NCBI RefSeq assembly: GCF_007833275.1
Contig: NZ_CP042241.1
Location: 682,001-746,000, forward strand
Source: Salarchaeum sp. JOR-1
GTDB taxonomy: Archaea > Halobacteriota > Halobacteria > Halobacteriales > Halobacteriaceae
Direction of reading: 5' to 3'
Length of the DNA stretch: 64,000 nt
The notes under the pieces were generated by a model that saw only the letters and a program-made list of their open reading frames with translations, was not told the origin of the DNA and did no database searches. Both the position numbers and the translations under genes were made by a program. This document shows, one piece after another, positions 35,055 to 43,770 of this stretch; positions within the stretch are counted from its first letter, which is position 1, and each line of letters opens with the position of its first letter.

Positions 35055-36500
35055 CTACTCATACGACGCCACCTCCGCCGCGAGGTCGTCCGCGGCGTCC
35101 GCGAGCGCGTCCCGGCGCTCATCCACCGCGTCCACGTCCGCGTCGACCCCGTCGGCCGCGCGGTCGAGCGCGCCCGCCACCGCGTCCGGGGCGGGGCCGC
35201 CGAATGAGTCCCGCATCGCCACGCTCGCCGCCGGATCGAGCGCCGCCTCCACGGCCTCGACGTCCGCGAGATCCGCGAGCGACTCCCCGGTCACGTCGAG
35301 CGCCGCGTCGTCCAGCGCCGCGATGTCGCCCGTTCCCGCTTCCGCGACGATCTCGTGCGCGGTGCGGAACGGAAGCCCCGCCATCGCGAGCGTGTCCGCC
35401 ACGCCCGTCGCCGTCGAGAACCCCTCACCGGCGGCGTCCGCGAGCGCGTCCGCCGGCCACTCCGCCGTGGCGACCGCGCCCGCCGCGACCGCGACGGCCT
35501 CCGTCACCTCGTCCACGGCCGTCCAGCCGTACCCCGTCGCGGACTGCAGGTCACGGTTGTACGCCCGCGGCAGCCCCTTCAACGTGGTGAGGAGGCCCTG
35601 GAGCGCGCCCGCCGCGTCGCCCGCGGTCGCGCGGACGAGCTCGAGCGTGTCCGGGTTCTTCTTCTGCGGCATGATCGAGGACGTCGAGGAGTAGTCGTCC
35701 GAGAGCGAGACGAGGCCCTTGTTCGAGAACACCACCAGGTCTTCCGCGAGCCCCGAGACCGTGGTTGCGAGCGCCGCGAGCGCCGACACGCCCTCGACGA
35801 GGAAGTCCCGCGTCGAGGACGCGTCCATACTGTTCTCGATGACCGAGTCGAACCCGAGCAGGCCGGCGGTGCGCTCTCGGTCGATATCGAACGGCGTCCC
35901 GCCGAACGCGGCCGCGCCCAGCGGACTCCGGTTCGTCCGCGCGTAGGCGTCGAGGAGGCGTTCGGTGTCCCGCGCGACCGCGGACTCGTAGGAGAGCAGG
36001 AAGTGCGCGACCGTCACCGGCTGGGCCGGCTGGAGGTGCGTGTACCCCGGCATCACCGTCTCAGCGTGCTCCGCGGCCGCCTCTACGAGCGCCTCCCGGA
36101 ACGCGATAGTCGTCTCCGCGGCGTCCAGCAGGTCGTCGCGGAACCGATACCGGATGCAGGTCGCGACCTCGTCGTTGCGCGAGCGCGCCGTGTGCATCTT
36201 CCCGCCGACGGGGCCGACGCGGTCGATGACGGCGGTCTCGATGGCCTCGTGCACGTCTTCGCCGTCGGGGAGCGCGTCGAAGCCCGCCGACTCCACGTCG
36301 TCGAGCGCGTCCAGAATCGACGCCGCCGCCGACGCCTCGATAACGTCCTGTTCGGCGAGCATCGCGACGTGCGCGCGGTCGACCGCGAGGTCCGCCCCGA
36401 AAATCCTGCTGTCGGCGTCCATCGAGGAGAGGAACTCGCGGGCGGGGCCGCCGCTGAAGCGCTCCCGGCGAACCGCCGGCGAGTCCTCTCCGCCGTTCAT
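35055..36500 (-). CDS. argH: Argininosuccinate lyase
   Basis: Final step of arginine synthesis, splitting argininosuccinate to arginine and fumarate. 481 residues, all-helical fumarase/aspartase superfamily. The family signature SSIMPQKKNPD (about 270-280) and TARSRND near residue 105 are intact. The C-terminal part is unusually rich in Ala and Asp. ATG 36500 overlaps the argG stop by 4 bp, so the two are coupled. Confidence 0.95.
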   Translation of the reverse strand: MNGGEDSPAVRRERFSGGPAREFLSSMDADSRIFGADLAVDRAHVAMLAEQDVIEASAAASILDALDDVESAGFDALPDGEDVHEAIETAVIDRVGPVGGKMHTARSRNDEVATCIRYRFRDDLLDAAETTIAFREALVEAAAEHAETVMPGYTHLQPAQPVTVAHFLLSYESAVARDTERLLDAYARTNRSPLGAAAFGGTPFDIDRERTAGLLGFDSVIENSMDASSTRDFLVEGVSALAALATTVSGLAEDLVVFSNKGLVSLSDDYSSTSSIMPQKKNPDTLELVRATAGDAAGALQGLLTTLKGLPRAYNRDLQSATGYGWTAVDEVTEAVAVAAGAVATAEWPADALADAAGEGFSTATGVADTLAMAGLPFRTAHEIVAEAGTGDIAALDDAALDVTGESLADLADVEAVEAALDPAASVAMRDSFGGPAPDAVAGALDRAADGVDADVDAVDERRDALADAADDLAAEVASYE

Positions 36501-37705
36501 TCGTCGTCGCCCCCGTCCGTCGTGAGCGTCGGCTTCGACTTGTTCGCGAGACGCGACTGGAACCCGTGGTACTTCGCCACGCCCGTCGCGTCCTCCTGCT
36601 TGATCCCGTCGACCGTCTCGGTGTTGAACGACGCCGCGGACTCCGAGTACACCGCGTACTCGCTGTCGCGGGCGACCGGCCGCGCCTGCCCGCCCTCGAA
36701 CTTGACCGTCACCGTTCCCGTGACGCGCTCCTGCGTCGTCGAGATGAACCCGTCGAGCGCGTCAACGAGCGGCGCGTCAACGAGGCCCTCGTAGGCCTTC
36801 TGCGACCACTGCGCGTCCACTTCCTGCTTGAAGTCGCGCTCCTCCTTCGTCAACACCAGGCCTTCGAGCGCCTCGTGCGCGTTCAGGAGCGTCGTCGCCG
36901 CCGGATGCTCGTAGTTCTCCCTGACCTTCAGCCCGAGCATGCGGTCTTCCATCATGTCCGTGCGACCGACCCCGTAGCTTCCCGCGAGGTCGTTCAGGTA
37001 CTGGATGAGTTGCACCTGCGGGAGTTCCTCGCCGTTCACCGCGACCGGCACGCCCGCCTCGAACTCGATCTCGACCAGCTCGGTGTCCTCGCCGGGGTCG
37101 TCCGTCCACTCGTAGATGTCCGTCGGCGGAACGTACCCGGGGTCTTCGAGCTGTCCGCCCTCGATGCTGCGGCTCCAGAGGTTCGAGTCGATACTCCACA
37201 CGCCCGCGTTCCCGCCCTCGACGGGCAGGTTCTTCTCCGCCGCGTAGTCGACCTCCCACTCGCGAGTGAGTCCGAGTTCGCGCACCGGCGCGACGACTTC
37301 GAGGTCGGAGCTCCGCCACACCGCCTCGAAGCGCAACTGGTCGTTCCCCTTCCCGGTGCAGCCGTGCGCGACCGCCGCACAGCCCTCTTCTTCCGCGACT
37401 TCGAGGATGGCTTTCGCGATGACCGGACGCGCCAGCGCCGTGCCGAGCGGGTAGCCCTGGTAGTCCGCGTTCGCCTGCACGGCGTCCATGCAGAGCGACG
37501 CGAACTCGTCCTTCGCGTCCACGACGAAGTGCTCCAGCCCGAGCGCCTCCGCCGTCTCCTCGGCCTCGTCGAACTCCGATTCGGGTTGCCCGACGTCAAC
37601 TGTGACGCCGATCACCTCGTCGTAGCCGTACTCTTCTTCTAGCAGCGGTACACAGACCGTCGTATCGAGCCCGCCCGAGAAGGCGAGCGCCGCTTTTCCT
37701 GACAT
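36497..37705 (-). CDS. argG: Argininosuccinate synthase
   Basis: Joins citrulline and aspartate using ATP. 402 residues. N-terminal PP-motif FSGGLDTTV (about 9-17) binds ATP; AHGCTGKGNDQLRFE and the TDIYEWT region are typical of the family. It is the first gene of the arginine cluster on the minus strand. No strong TATA box stands at the leaderless distance; a 6-bp hairpin 65-80 nt upstream (37770-37785) could be an operator. Confidence 0.95.
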   Translation of the reverse strand: MSGKAALAFSGGLDTTVCVPLLEEEYGYDEVIGVTVDVGQPESEFDEAEETAEALGLEHFVVDAKDEFASLCMDAVQANADYQGYPLGTALARPVIAKAILEVAEEEGCAAVAHGCTGKGNDQLRFEAVWRSSDLEVVAPVRELGLTREWEVDYAAEKNLPVEGGNAGVWSIDSNLWSRSIEGGQLEDPGYVPPTDIYEWTDDPGEDTELVEIEFEAGVPVAVNGEELPQVQLIQYLNDLAGSYGVGRTDMMEDRMLGLKVRENYEHPAATTLLNAHEALEGLVLTKEERDFKQEVDAQWSQKAYEGLVDAPLVDALDGFISTTQERVTGTVTVKFEGGQARPVARDSEYAVYSESAASFNTETVDGIKQEDATGVAKYHGFQSRLANKSKPTLTTDGGDDE

Positions 37706-37769
37706 TCTCGTTTGATTCCGTGGTTAGTGAGCGCGCGAACGACCGACCGACGTGAGGAAGTAACTAGTT

Positions 37770-37785
37770 GGGGTCAGAAGACCCC
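37770..37785. promoter_or_regulatory. Perfect hairpin upstream of argG
   Basis: GGGGTC-AGAA-GACCCC, 6-bp stem and 4-base loop, in the divergent region between argG and the 37960 gene. A possible repressor site; no regulator gene in the window is clearly linked. Confidence 0.4.
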
Positions 37786-37959
37786 GGTCGTCGTCGTCGC
37801 GCGAGGAAAGCGGCGGACGACTCGCTCACCGAACGCGAACGCGAAGCGGCGGGAGCCGTCGTCATCGTATCCCACTCTACACTCGTCCTCGTATTAATGG
37901 GTTTCGCCATCGACCGGCTCGCCGCATACGTTATGGTGGCTGCCCGCGAACCTCAGGCT

Positions 37960-38142
37960 ATGCTCGACCGCGCGGAACTGGATGTCGAAGACCTCCTCAA
38001 ACTCGTCCTCGTACTCGTCGTCGTCTGGCTCGCCCTCGAAGTCGTCGGCGAAGTCGTCGGCACGCTCGCGGCCATCGCCGGCCCGCTCGTCGGCCTGCTC
38101 ATCGCCGCCCTCATCGTCCTCTGGCTGCTCGACCGCATCTGA
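37960..38142 (+). CDS. 60-residue membrane protein (DUF7554-like)
   Basis: Short acidic helix (MLDRAELDVEDLLKLVL) followed by two hydrophobic segments (about 13-33 and 35-57), the pattern of small haloarchaeal membrane proteins I associate with DUF7554, from memory. ATG 37960 is preferred, with a TATA-like CATACGTTA about 30 nt upstream; ATG 37933 would add nine residues. It is divergent from argG. Confidence 0.65.
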   Translation: MLDRAELDVEDLLKLVLVLVVVWLALEVVGEVVGTLAAIAGPLVGLLIAALIVLWLLDRI

Positions 38143-38181
38143 GCCGACGAACGCAAACCCCCGCAGTCCCTCCTCTCTCGC

Positions 38182-38706
38182 GTGTACAGCGTGAACGTCC
38201 CCGTCCCCGACGCGGTTCACGGCGTCGTGGACGACCTCCGGCCGCTCCTCACGCCGTTCGACCGCGTTCGCGAGCGCCGCACGCGCTCGCTCGTCGCGAA
38301 ACGCCTCCCCGCCGACGACCGCCGCGAGTACCGGGAGAACGAGCGCCGCGCCCGCGACGCCCTCCGCGGCGCGCCGAGCTTCGAGTGTCGAATCAGCGGT
38401 GTCGGCGTCTTCGAGAATCCGCCGAGCGGCACCAGCCCCGTCGTCTACCTCGCGGTCGAGAGCCCCGGCCTCCACGAGGTTCACCGATCACTCTGCGACG
38501 CGTTCGACCCCGTGCCGGGGATGGAGGGCGACGACTACACGCCGCACGTCACGCTCGCCCGCGACCTCTCCGGCTTCCGCGCGCAGTCCGCGCTCGACGA
38601 CGTGCTCGGAGTCGACCTCGACTCCGTGACGTGGACTGTAGAAGAACTCGAATTCCGGGACGCCACCCACAACGAACGCATCAGCACCCTCGCGCTCCCC
38701 GCCTAG
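38182..38706 (+). CDS. 2H phosphoesterase (RNA ligase-like) family protein, one motif altered
   Basis: 174 residues from GTG 38182, related to 2'-5' RNA ligases/cyclic phosphodiesterases, which use two HxT/S motifs. The C-terminal motif is present in PHVTLAR (about 117-123). At the expected place of the N-terminal motif the sequence reads RTRSLVAKRL, where haloarchaeal relatives I recall have a His before the T/S-L-V run; here it is Arg. The protein may therefore lack normal catalysis. It converges on the helicase gene with a 4-bp overlap. Confidence 0.8.
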   Translation: MYSVNVPVPDAVHGVVDDLRPLLTPFDRVRERRTRSLVAKRLPADDRREYRENERRARDALRGAPSFECRISGVGVFENPPSGTSPVVYLAVESPGLHEVHRSLCDAFDPVPGMEGDDYTPHVTLARDLSGFRAQSALDDVLGVDLDSVTWTVEELEFRDATHNERISTLALPA

Positions 38707-40895
38707 GGTCGCGGCGGACTGCCGTCCCAGGCGTCCATGTCGCCGAAGAAGTTCAGGGTCGCGAACTTCAGCTTCTCGGGCGCGATGTCGATGAGTTCCG
38801 AGCGTTCCTCCGGCGGGAACGCGTTGTTCACGCTGTACTTCCGCATCGCGGTTCTGGACTCCTTCGTGTACCGGCGGTCGAAGAGCGCGCGCACCCCGAA
38901 GTCGTCGGGCGACCGAATCACGCGCCCGAGCGCCTGCCGGGTCTTTCGCACCGTCGGGATCTCCACGGCGTACCGCCAGCCGGGATCCTCGCCGCGGCGC
39001 TTTCGGCCCGTGTCCTTGAACGCCTCGCCGTACGCGTCCTGCACCGCCTGCGCGCGCTCGTCCAAGTGGGGATAGGGCACGCCGACCACGCCCACGGAGC
39101 GCGCGTCGTCGCCGTCGAACGACACGCCCTCCGCGAGCGTCCCCCAGAGGCTCGTGAACAGCACCGCGCCGTCGTCAGCGACGAACTCCTCGCGCAACGC
39201 CGCCGCGCTCACGCCCGGTTCGTCCAGGTAGCGCGCGGCGTCCGCGTCAGCGAGCAGGTCGTGGTAGCGCTCCGCCTCCGAATAGCTCGGGAAGAACAGG
39301 AGCGTGTTCCCCGCCGAGAACTCCACGAACTCCCGGAGCGCGTCCGCGTACTCCCGCTGGACGGCGGGGTCTTCGCGGTTACTCGAAAACAGCGGCTCCG
39401 TGTCCACGGCGAACGTCCGTCTCCGCTCTTCGGGGAACTGGAGGCCGTACGCCATCGTCTCCGGGTCGTCGAGTCCCAGCACGTCCGCGGTCACGTCGAA
39501 CGGCCGGAGCGTCGCGCTCATCAGCACGCTCGCGTGCACGTCCTCGAACAGTTCGGTGGTCACGTCCCGCGGAATGCACGTGTAGAGCTCCGCGCGGCCG
39601 TAGACGGTTTCCGTCCCCGAGTCCCGCCGCACCGACACGGTGGGGTACTGGCCGAGATCCGTCCCCTTCGTGAGGTAGGCGTCCACGAACCGCGCGCACT
39701 GGAGGGTCTGACAGTCCTCGCGCGTCGTCGCGTCCCCGTTCCGGTACGCGTCCTCGTACTGCTCGTCTAAGTGTTCGCCGAGCGCGAACGCGTCGTCCAC
39801 GTCCTGACTGATGCCGCGGCCCTCGTAGTGGTCGAGGAACGCGAGCGTGAGGTCGTCGCGCTTGTCCTCGTTCGCGACCGGCACGTCCTCCCAGTTCTCC
39901 CCGACGCGCTCTGCGTCCCCGTACCCGAAGGAGGCCTCGTACGTCTCGACGAGCGCGTCCCGGAACGCCTCCACGACGTTCAGCGCCGCGTCCGCCCGCG
40001 CGTCGTCGGACTCCTCGAGTTCGGAGACGGCCTCGGTGAGCGTGTTCTCCGTGAGCGTCTCGGAGGCGTGGTCGCGCGCCGCGCCCTCGACGTTGTGCGC
40101 CTCGTCGAACACCACCACCACGTCCTCGGGGTCGCGGCCGAGCCACCGGAAGAACTGCGCGCGGATTCCGGGGTCGAGCAGGTGGTGGTAGTTACACACC
40201 GCGAGATCCACGCCCTCGATGCCGTCCTTGAGGAGCTCGTACCCACAGAGCCCCTCCATCGCCGCGTACTCGTAGATGTCCTCGGGCGTCCGCACGTCGT
40301 CGTACAGCCACGCGTAGAAGTCGTCCGTGTCGGCGGTGAGGTTCTCGTAGTAGTGCTCGCAGGTGTTCTTCTCCCGGAGGTCTTCGAGTTCCGCCTCGAC
40401 GGATTCGAGTTCGTCCATCACGGCCTGTCGGGCGTCCGCCGCCCCCGACTCGCCGTCGTTCGCCGCGTCCAGTAACTCCTGCTGGCGTTCCGCGAGCTGC
40501 TCCCGGTCGCGTTCTGCGTCCACGACCTCGTGGGTGTTGTCCCGGAGCACCTGACACTCCTCGTACCCCACGTCGATGTGGCACATCTCGCCCTTCCCCT
40601 TGAACACGATACCGCGGATGGGCTCCTCCGCGTGAATCTCCCGGGCCTCCCGGACGAACTGCCGCATCTGCTGGTGGACGTTCGTCGTGATCACCACCGT
40701 CTTGTCCGTCTCCCGCGCGTACGACAGCGCCGGCGCGAGCGACGCCAGCGTCTTCCCCGTCCCGCACGCCCCCTCGAAGAGGACGTTCCGGCCGTCCTCC
40801 AGCGACTCCCGAATCCGCGCCATCGCCTCCGACTGATTGTCGTACGGCGACGGTTTCGGGAAGAACCGGAGGTAGTCCGCGTTGCTCGAAGCCAC
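38703..40895 (-). CDS. XPD/DinG-like iron-sulfur DNA helicase
   Basis: 730-residue superfamily 2 helicase, 5'-3' type by family. Walker A GACGTGKT (42-49) and DEAH box (264-267), with motif VI LGRVIRS near the C-terminus. Cys105, Cys114, Cys179 and Cys217 lie where the XPD/DinG 4Fe-4S domain is expected. Between Cys114 and Cys179 an acidic, heptad-like helix of about 55 residues is inserted. Roles in repair or in resolving DNA structures are likely. Exact orthology to XPD or DinG is uncertain. Confidence 0.92.
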   Translation of the reverse strand: MASSNADYLRFFPKPSPYDNQSEAMARIRESLEDGRNVLFEGACGTGKTLASLAPALSYARETDKTVVITTNVHQQMRQFVREAREIHAEEPIRGIVFKGKGEMCHIDVGYEECQVLRDNTHEVVDAERDREQLAERQQELLDAANDGESGAADARQAVMDELESVEAELEDLREKNTCEHYYENLTADTDDFYAWLYDDVRTPEDIYEYAAMEGLCGYELLKDGIEGVDLAVCNYHHLLDPGIRAQFFRWLGRDPEDVVVVFDEAHNVEGAARDHASETLTENTLTEAVSELEESDDARADAALNVVEAFRDALVETYEASFGYGDAERVGENWEDVPVANEDKRDDLTLAFLDHYEGRGISQDVDDAFALGEHLDEQYEDAYRNGDATTREDCQTLQCARFVDAYLTKGTDLGQYPTVSVRRDSGTETVYGRAELYTCIPRDVTTELFEDVHASVLMSATLRPFDVTADVLGLDDPETMAYGLQFPEERRRTFAVDTEPLFSSNREDPAVQREYADALREFVEFSAGNTLLFFPSYSEAERYHDLLADADAARYLDEPGVSAAALREEFVADDGAVLFTSLWGTLAEGVSFDGDDARSVGVVGVPYPHLDERAQAVQDAYGEAFKDTGRKRRGEDPGWRYAVEIPTVRKTRQALGRVIRSPDDFGVRALFDRRYTKESRTAMRKYSVNNAFPPEERSELIDIAPEKLKFATLNFFGDMDAWDGSPPRP

Positions 40896-40940
40896 GTTGG
40901 GAACGTGTTCGCCGTCAAACGGCTTAAACTCGGGGTTCGC

Positions 40941-41885
40941 CTACACCTCGGGTTCGATGTAGACCTTCCGCACGTCGCTGTTCGCGGCCTGCAGGTCGTC
41001 CTCGATGGCGGTGATGGCGTCGTCGATGCGTTCCGTGTCCCACGACGAATCGAACGCCACGTCCGCGGTCACCAGAACCCGGTTCGGACCGAAGAACACC
41101 GTGCGGAAGTCCTCGATGGCTTCGACGCCCTCCCAGTCAGAAACGATGGCGCGGAGCTCGTCCTCCGCTTCCTTCTGGAGGCTCTCGCCGACCAGGAGTC
41201 GCTTGTTCTCCCAGGCGAGCGCGACCGCGAACACCATCAGGAGCACGCCGATGAGGAGCGCGGCGGCGGCGTCGTAGACGGGGTTCTCGGTCAGGTCACT
41301 GAGGAACACGCCGACGAGCGCGAGCGCCAGTCCGGAGACCGCGATGAGGTCTTCGGTGAACGCGGTGAGCGTCGTGACGTTCGAGGTCTTCCGGAACGCC
41401 TCCCGGAACCCGCTCCAGTCGTGCCGTCGGATGTCCGCGCGCATCCCCAGAACCGCCTGCCGGAGCGCGTACGACTCGAACGCGATGCCGCCGAGGAGGA
41501 CGCCGTAGTTCACCCAGACCGCGGGGAACGTCCGGGAGAACAGGGTGACCGTGCCGGAGAGCGCCGCGGACGAGTGGCTGGTGAGCGCGTGATACCCGTG
41601 GGTGAAGCTCTCCCAGCCCGCGATGCCGAACAGGAGGACGCTCACGAGAAACGCGTAGAAGAACTGCGCCTTCCCGTACCCGAACGGGTGCGCACGGGTG
41701 CGTTCGCGGCCGCCGTACCGCAGGCCGATGAGGAGGAACACCTGGTTTCCCGTGTCGGAGATGGAGTGGTACGTCTCCGAGAGCATCGCCGGACTCCCGG
41801 TGAGCGTGAACCCGACGAACTTCAGGACGGCGATGGCGGCGTTCGCGAACAACGCCGCGAGAACGACAGACTTGCTTGACGCCAT
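40941..41885 (-). CDS. Cation diffusion facilitator (CDF) transporter
   Basis: Proton-driven divalent metal exporter of 314 residues. Six membrane helices, with a metal-site-like HSISD in helix 2 (about 41-45) and an EDLIAVSG stretch in helix 5 (about 173-180), and a C-terminal cytoplasmic ferredoxin-like domain (about 232-314). The helix 5 pair reads E-D-L-I rather than the H-D of zinc exporters, so metal preference may differ from the zinc members; the ion cannot be named. Confidence 0.9.
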   Translation of the reverse strand: MASSKSVVLAALFANAAIAVLKFVGFTLTGSPAMLSETYHSISDTGNQVFLLIGLRYGGRERTRAHPFGYGKAQFFYAFLVSVLLFGIAGWESFTHGYHALTSHSSAALSGTVTLFSRTFPAVWVNYGVLLGGIAFESYALRQAVLGMRADIRRHDWSGFREAFRKTSNVTTLTAFTEDLIAVSGLALALVGVFLSDLTENPVYDAAAALLIGVLLMVFAVALAWENKRLLVGESLQKEAEDELRAIVSDWEGVEAIEDFRTVFFGPNRVLVTADVAFDSSWDTERIDDAITAIEDDLQAANSDVRKVYIEPEV

Positions 41886-41962
41886 TACCGGCGGGTTCGC
41901 CCCGCGGCGTGAAAAAAGCGCCCGCCGGAACCGTTTCGGTGGTCGCGTTCGTTCCCGGCTGT

Positions 41963-42361
41963 ATGACCGAGTACCAGCCAGGGGTGTGTAACATCGGCCA
42001 GGGCGAGCGACGGAAACGGTACGCGTTCGGCGTTGCCGGGTTCGTGCTCGCCGCTGCGGCCTTCGGTACCGTGTACGTGCTCGCGCTTCCCGCTGTCTGG
42101 ACGCTCACCGCTATCGTCCCGCTCTTTGCGGGATTTGAGGGCGTACTACAGGGCGTACGAGGGTTCTGCGCGGGGTTCGCGGCAAAAGGAATCTACGACG
42201 TGAGCGACGGCGGGAACGCCCGCCGTGAGGTGGGTGACGACGCCGCGCGGCGCGCCGACCGCCGGACGGCCGTTCGGATTCACGTCCAGTCGCTCGTCGG
42301 CGCGGTCGTCACCGGCGCAGCGCTCTACCTGTTCGCGCTCCTGGTTCCGGTGGCATCATGA
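41963..42361 (+). CDS. Small haloarchaeal membrane protein
   Basis: 132 residues with three hydrophobic segments (about 22-42, 44-64 and 108-130), a possible metal-binding or structural Cys at residue 9 and a basic/acidic loop. Its stop overlaps the next start (ATGA), so it is coupled to the phosphoesterase gene. No function can be assigned. Confidence 0.7.
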   Translation: MTEYQPGVCNIGQGERRKRYAFGVAGFVLAAAAFGTVYVLALPAVWTLTAIVPLFAGFEGVLQGVRGFCAGFAAKGIYDVSDGGNARREVGDDAARRADRRTAVRIHVQSLVGAVVTGAALYLFALLVPVAS

Positions 42362-42873
42362 TCGCCGTCGTCGCCGACACGCACAGCGAGACGGGCCACG
42401 AACTCGCCGGCCGCACCCGGGAGGCCGTCGAAGCCGCCTCGGTCGTCCTGCACGCGGGCGACTTCACCACCGAGGCGGCGCTCGACGCGTTCCACGACGC
42501 CGCGAACCGAATGCACGCCGTCCACGGGAACGCGGACACACGGGCGGTTCGCGACCGACTCCCGGCCGCCCGCACGGTCGAACTCGACGGCGTCCGGGTC
42601 GCGATGACGCACACCGAACGCGGCGGCGAGACCGGTCTCGCGATGTTCGGCCGACAACGCGGCGCGCCCCTCGTGATTTCGGGACACACCCACCGCCCCA
42701 CGGTCACGAACGCGGGCGGCGTAGTGCTATTGAACCCCGGAACCCACGCCGAACCCCGGGGCTATCCGGTGACGCACGCGGAGCTCGAACCGACGGAGGC
42801 GGGACTCAGCGGAGAAATCAGACGGCAGGACGGAACGGTCGTCGAGTCGTTCGGGGTGGAGGGCCGAACGTAG
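42358..42873 (+). CDS. MJ0936/YfcE-type metallophosphoesterase
   Basis: 171-residue calcineurin-like phosphodiesterase. Metal motifs: ADTHSE (about 6-11), HAGDF, HGNAD (about 60-64), a THTER stretch and SGHTHRP (about 104-110). All ligands are present, so activity on phosphodiester substrates is likely; the physiological substrate is unknown. Coupled to the membrane protein gene before it. Confidence 0.92.
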   Translation: MIAVVADTHSETGHELAGRTREAVEAASVVLHAGDFTTEAALDAFHDAANRMHAVHGNADTRAVRDRLPAARTVELDGVRVAMTHTERGGETGLAMFGRQRGAPLVISGHTHRPTVTNAGGVVLLNPGTHAEPRGYPVTHAELEPTEAGLSGEIRRQDGTVVESFGVEGRT

Positions 42874-42959
42874 CGGGTGCGTCACGCGGACGCGGACAGG
42901 CCACGGGGACGGTGACCCGTACCCGCTACTACCACCGGGTACATCAAGTAGTTCGTGAA

Positions 42960-42981
42960 GACTCAAACAGCCGTTTGAGTC
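42960..42981. terminator. Perfect hairpin between convergent genes
   Basis: GACTCAAAC-AGCC-GTTTGAGTC, 9-bp stem with 4-base loop. It overlaps the stop codon region of the 42980 gene and lies 87 bp after the phosphoesterase gene, so it could act as a two-way terminator or stabilise mRNA ends. Confidence 0.55.
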
Positions 42982-43564
42982 ACCGCCAGTATCGGTAGCC
43001 GGCGGCGAGCACGAGGGCGAGGACGCCGCCGAGGAAGAACAGGACGCCCGGCGGCACGCCGCCCGCCGCATTCGACGCCGTGTCGACGTTCATGGTGGAG
43101 AATCCGCCGGCGCTGCCCGCGTTCGACGCGAACACGTGTTCCGTGAGGTACTGGACGAGCAGCGAGGCGACGCCGAGCACGGCGACCGCGCCGAGGAGCG
43201 AGCCGAGCATCGACTGCACCGTCCTCCCCGTGTTCTCGTCGCCCGCGAACAGCACGAGCGGTGCGTCCGTCGGCGCGTACACGTCCATCTCGCGGCCCTT
43301 CTCCGAGTAGGAGGTTCCCGCGACCTCCACGAGGTCGGCGTCCCGGAGCTTCCCGAGGTGATACTGGGCGTTCTGGAGGCTCGTCTCCACGTCATCGGCG
43401 AGCTCGGACGCGGTCGCGGGCTCCTCGTGGAGCGTGGTGAGCATCGTGCGAGCGGTGCCGGCGGAGAGCGCGGACAGCACGCGGTCGGCGTCCTCCGAGT
43501 CAACGCCGATGACGCGCGGGTCGCCGTCCGGCGCGTCCGGCTTCTGGGAGGGCAGAAGGGACAT
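42980..43564 (-). CDS. Winged-helix regulator with membrane anchor
   Basis: 194 residues. An ArsR-like winged helix (about 25-95; SALSAGTARTMLTTLHEEPA, then LADDVETSLQNAQYHLGKL as recognition region) is followed by a short beta part and two membrane helices (about 118-138 and 172-192). Membrane-tethered winged-helix proteins of this shape are common in haloarchaea. Targets are unknown; autoregulation is plausible but not shown. Confidence 0.85.
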   Translation of the reverse strand: MSLLPSQKPDAPDGDPRVIGVDSEDADRVLSALSAGTARTMLTTLHEEPATASELADDVETSLQNAQYHLGKLRDADLVEVAGTSYSEKGREMDVYAPTDAPLVLFAGDENTGRTVQSMLGSLLGAVAVLGVASLLVQYLTEHVFASNAGSAGGFSTMNVDTASNAAGGVPPGVLFFLGGVLALVLAAGYRYWR

Positions 43565-43641
43565 ACCCCACCCTTGCGCGTCCGACGGCTTTAGCGTTAC
43601 CCGGCGAAAACCCTATACGCGACTACGGGCACCTCTCACGT

Positions 43642-43770
43642 GTGCTCCCCGACGACCCGGTCTTCTACGCGATTGCAGGTATTTTCGTCGCGTTCGTCCT
43701 CTACGTCTACCGATTTCTCACTCGAACCGTCTCCGGGTTCCGGGACGGCTTCCACGAGGGAAAGGACTAG
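43642..43770 (+). CDS. 42-residue membrane peptide
   Basis: GTG start, then DDPVFYAIAGIFVAFVLYVY as one membrane helix and a basic, Gly/Phe-rich tail ending EGKD. It is in the gap between the regulator and the threonine aldolase gene, convergent with the latter (4-bp overlap). TM plus positively charged tail follows membrane topology rules, which favours a real gene. Confidence 0.55.
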   Translation: MLPDDPVFYAIAGIFVAFVLYVYRFLTRTVSGFRDGFHEGKD

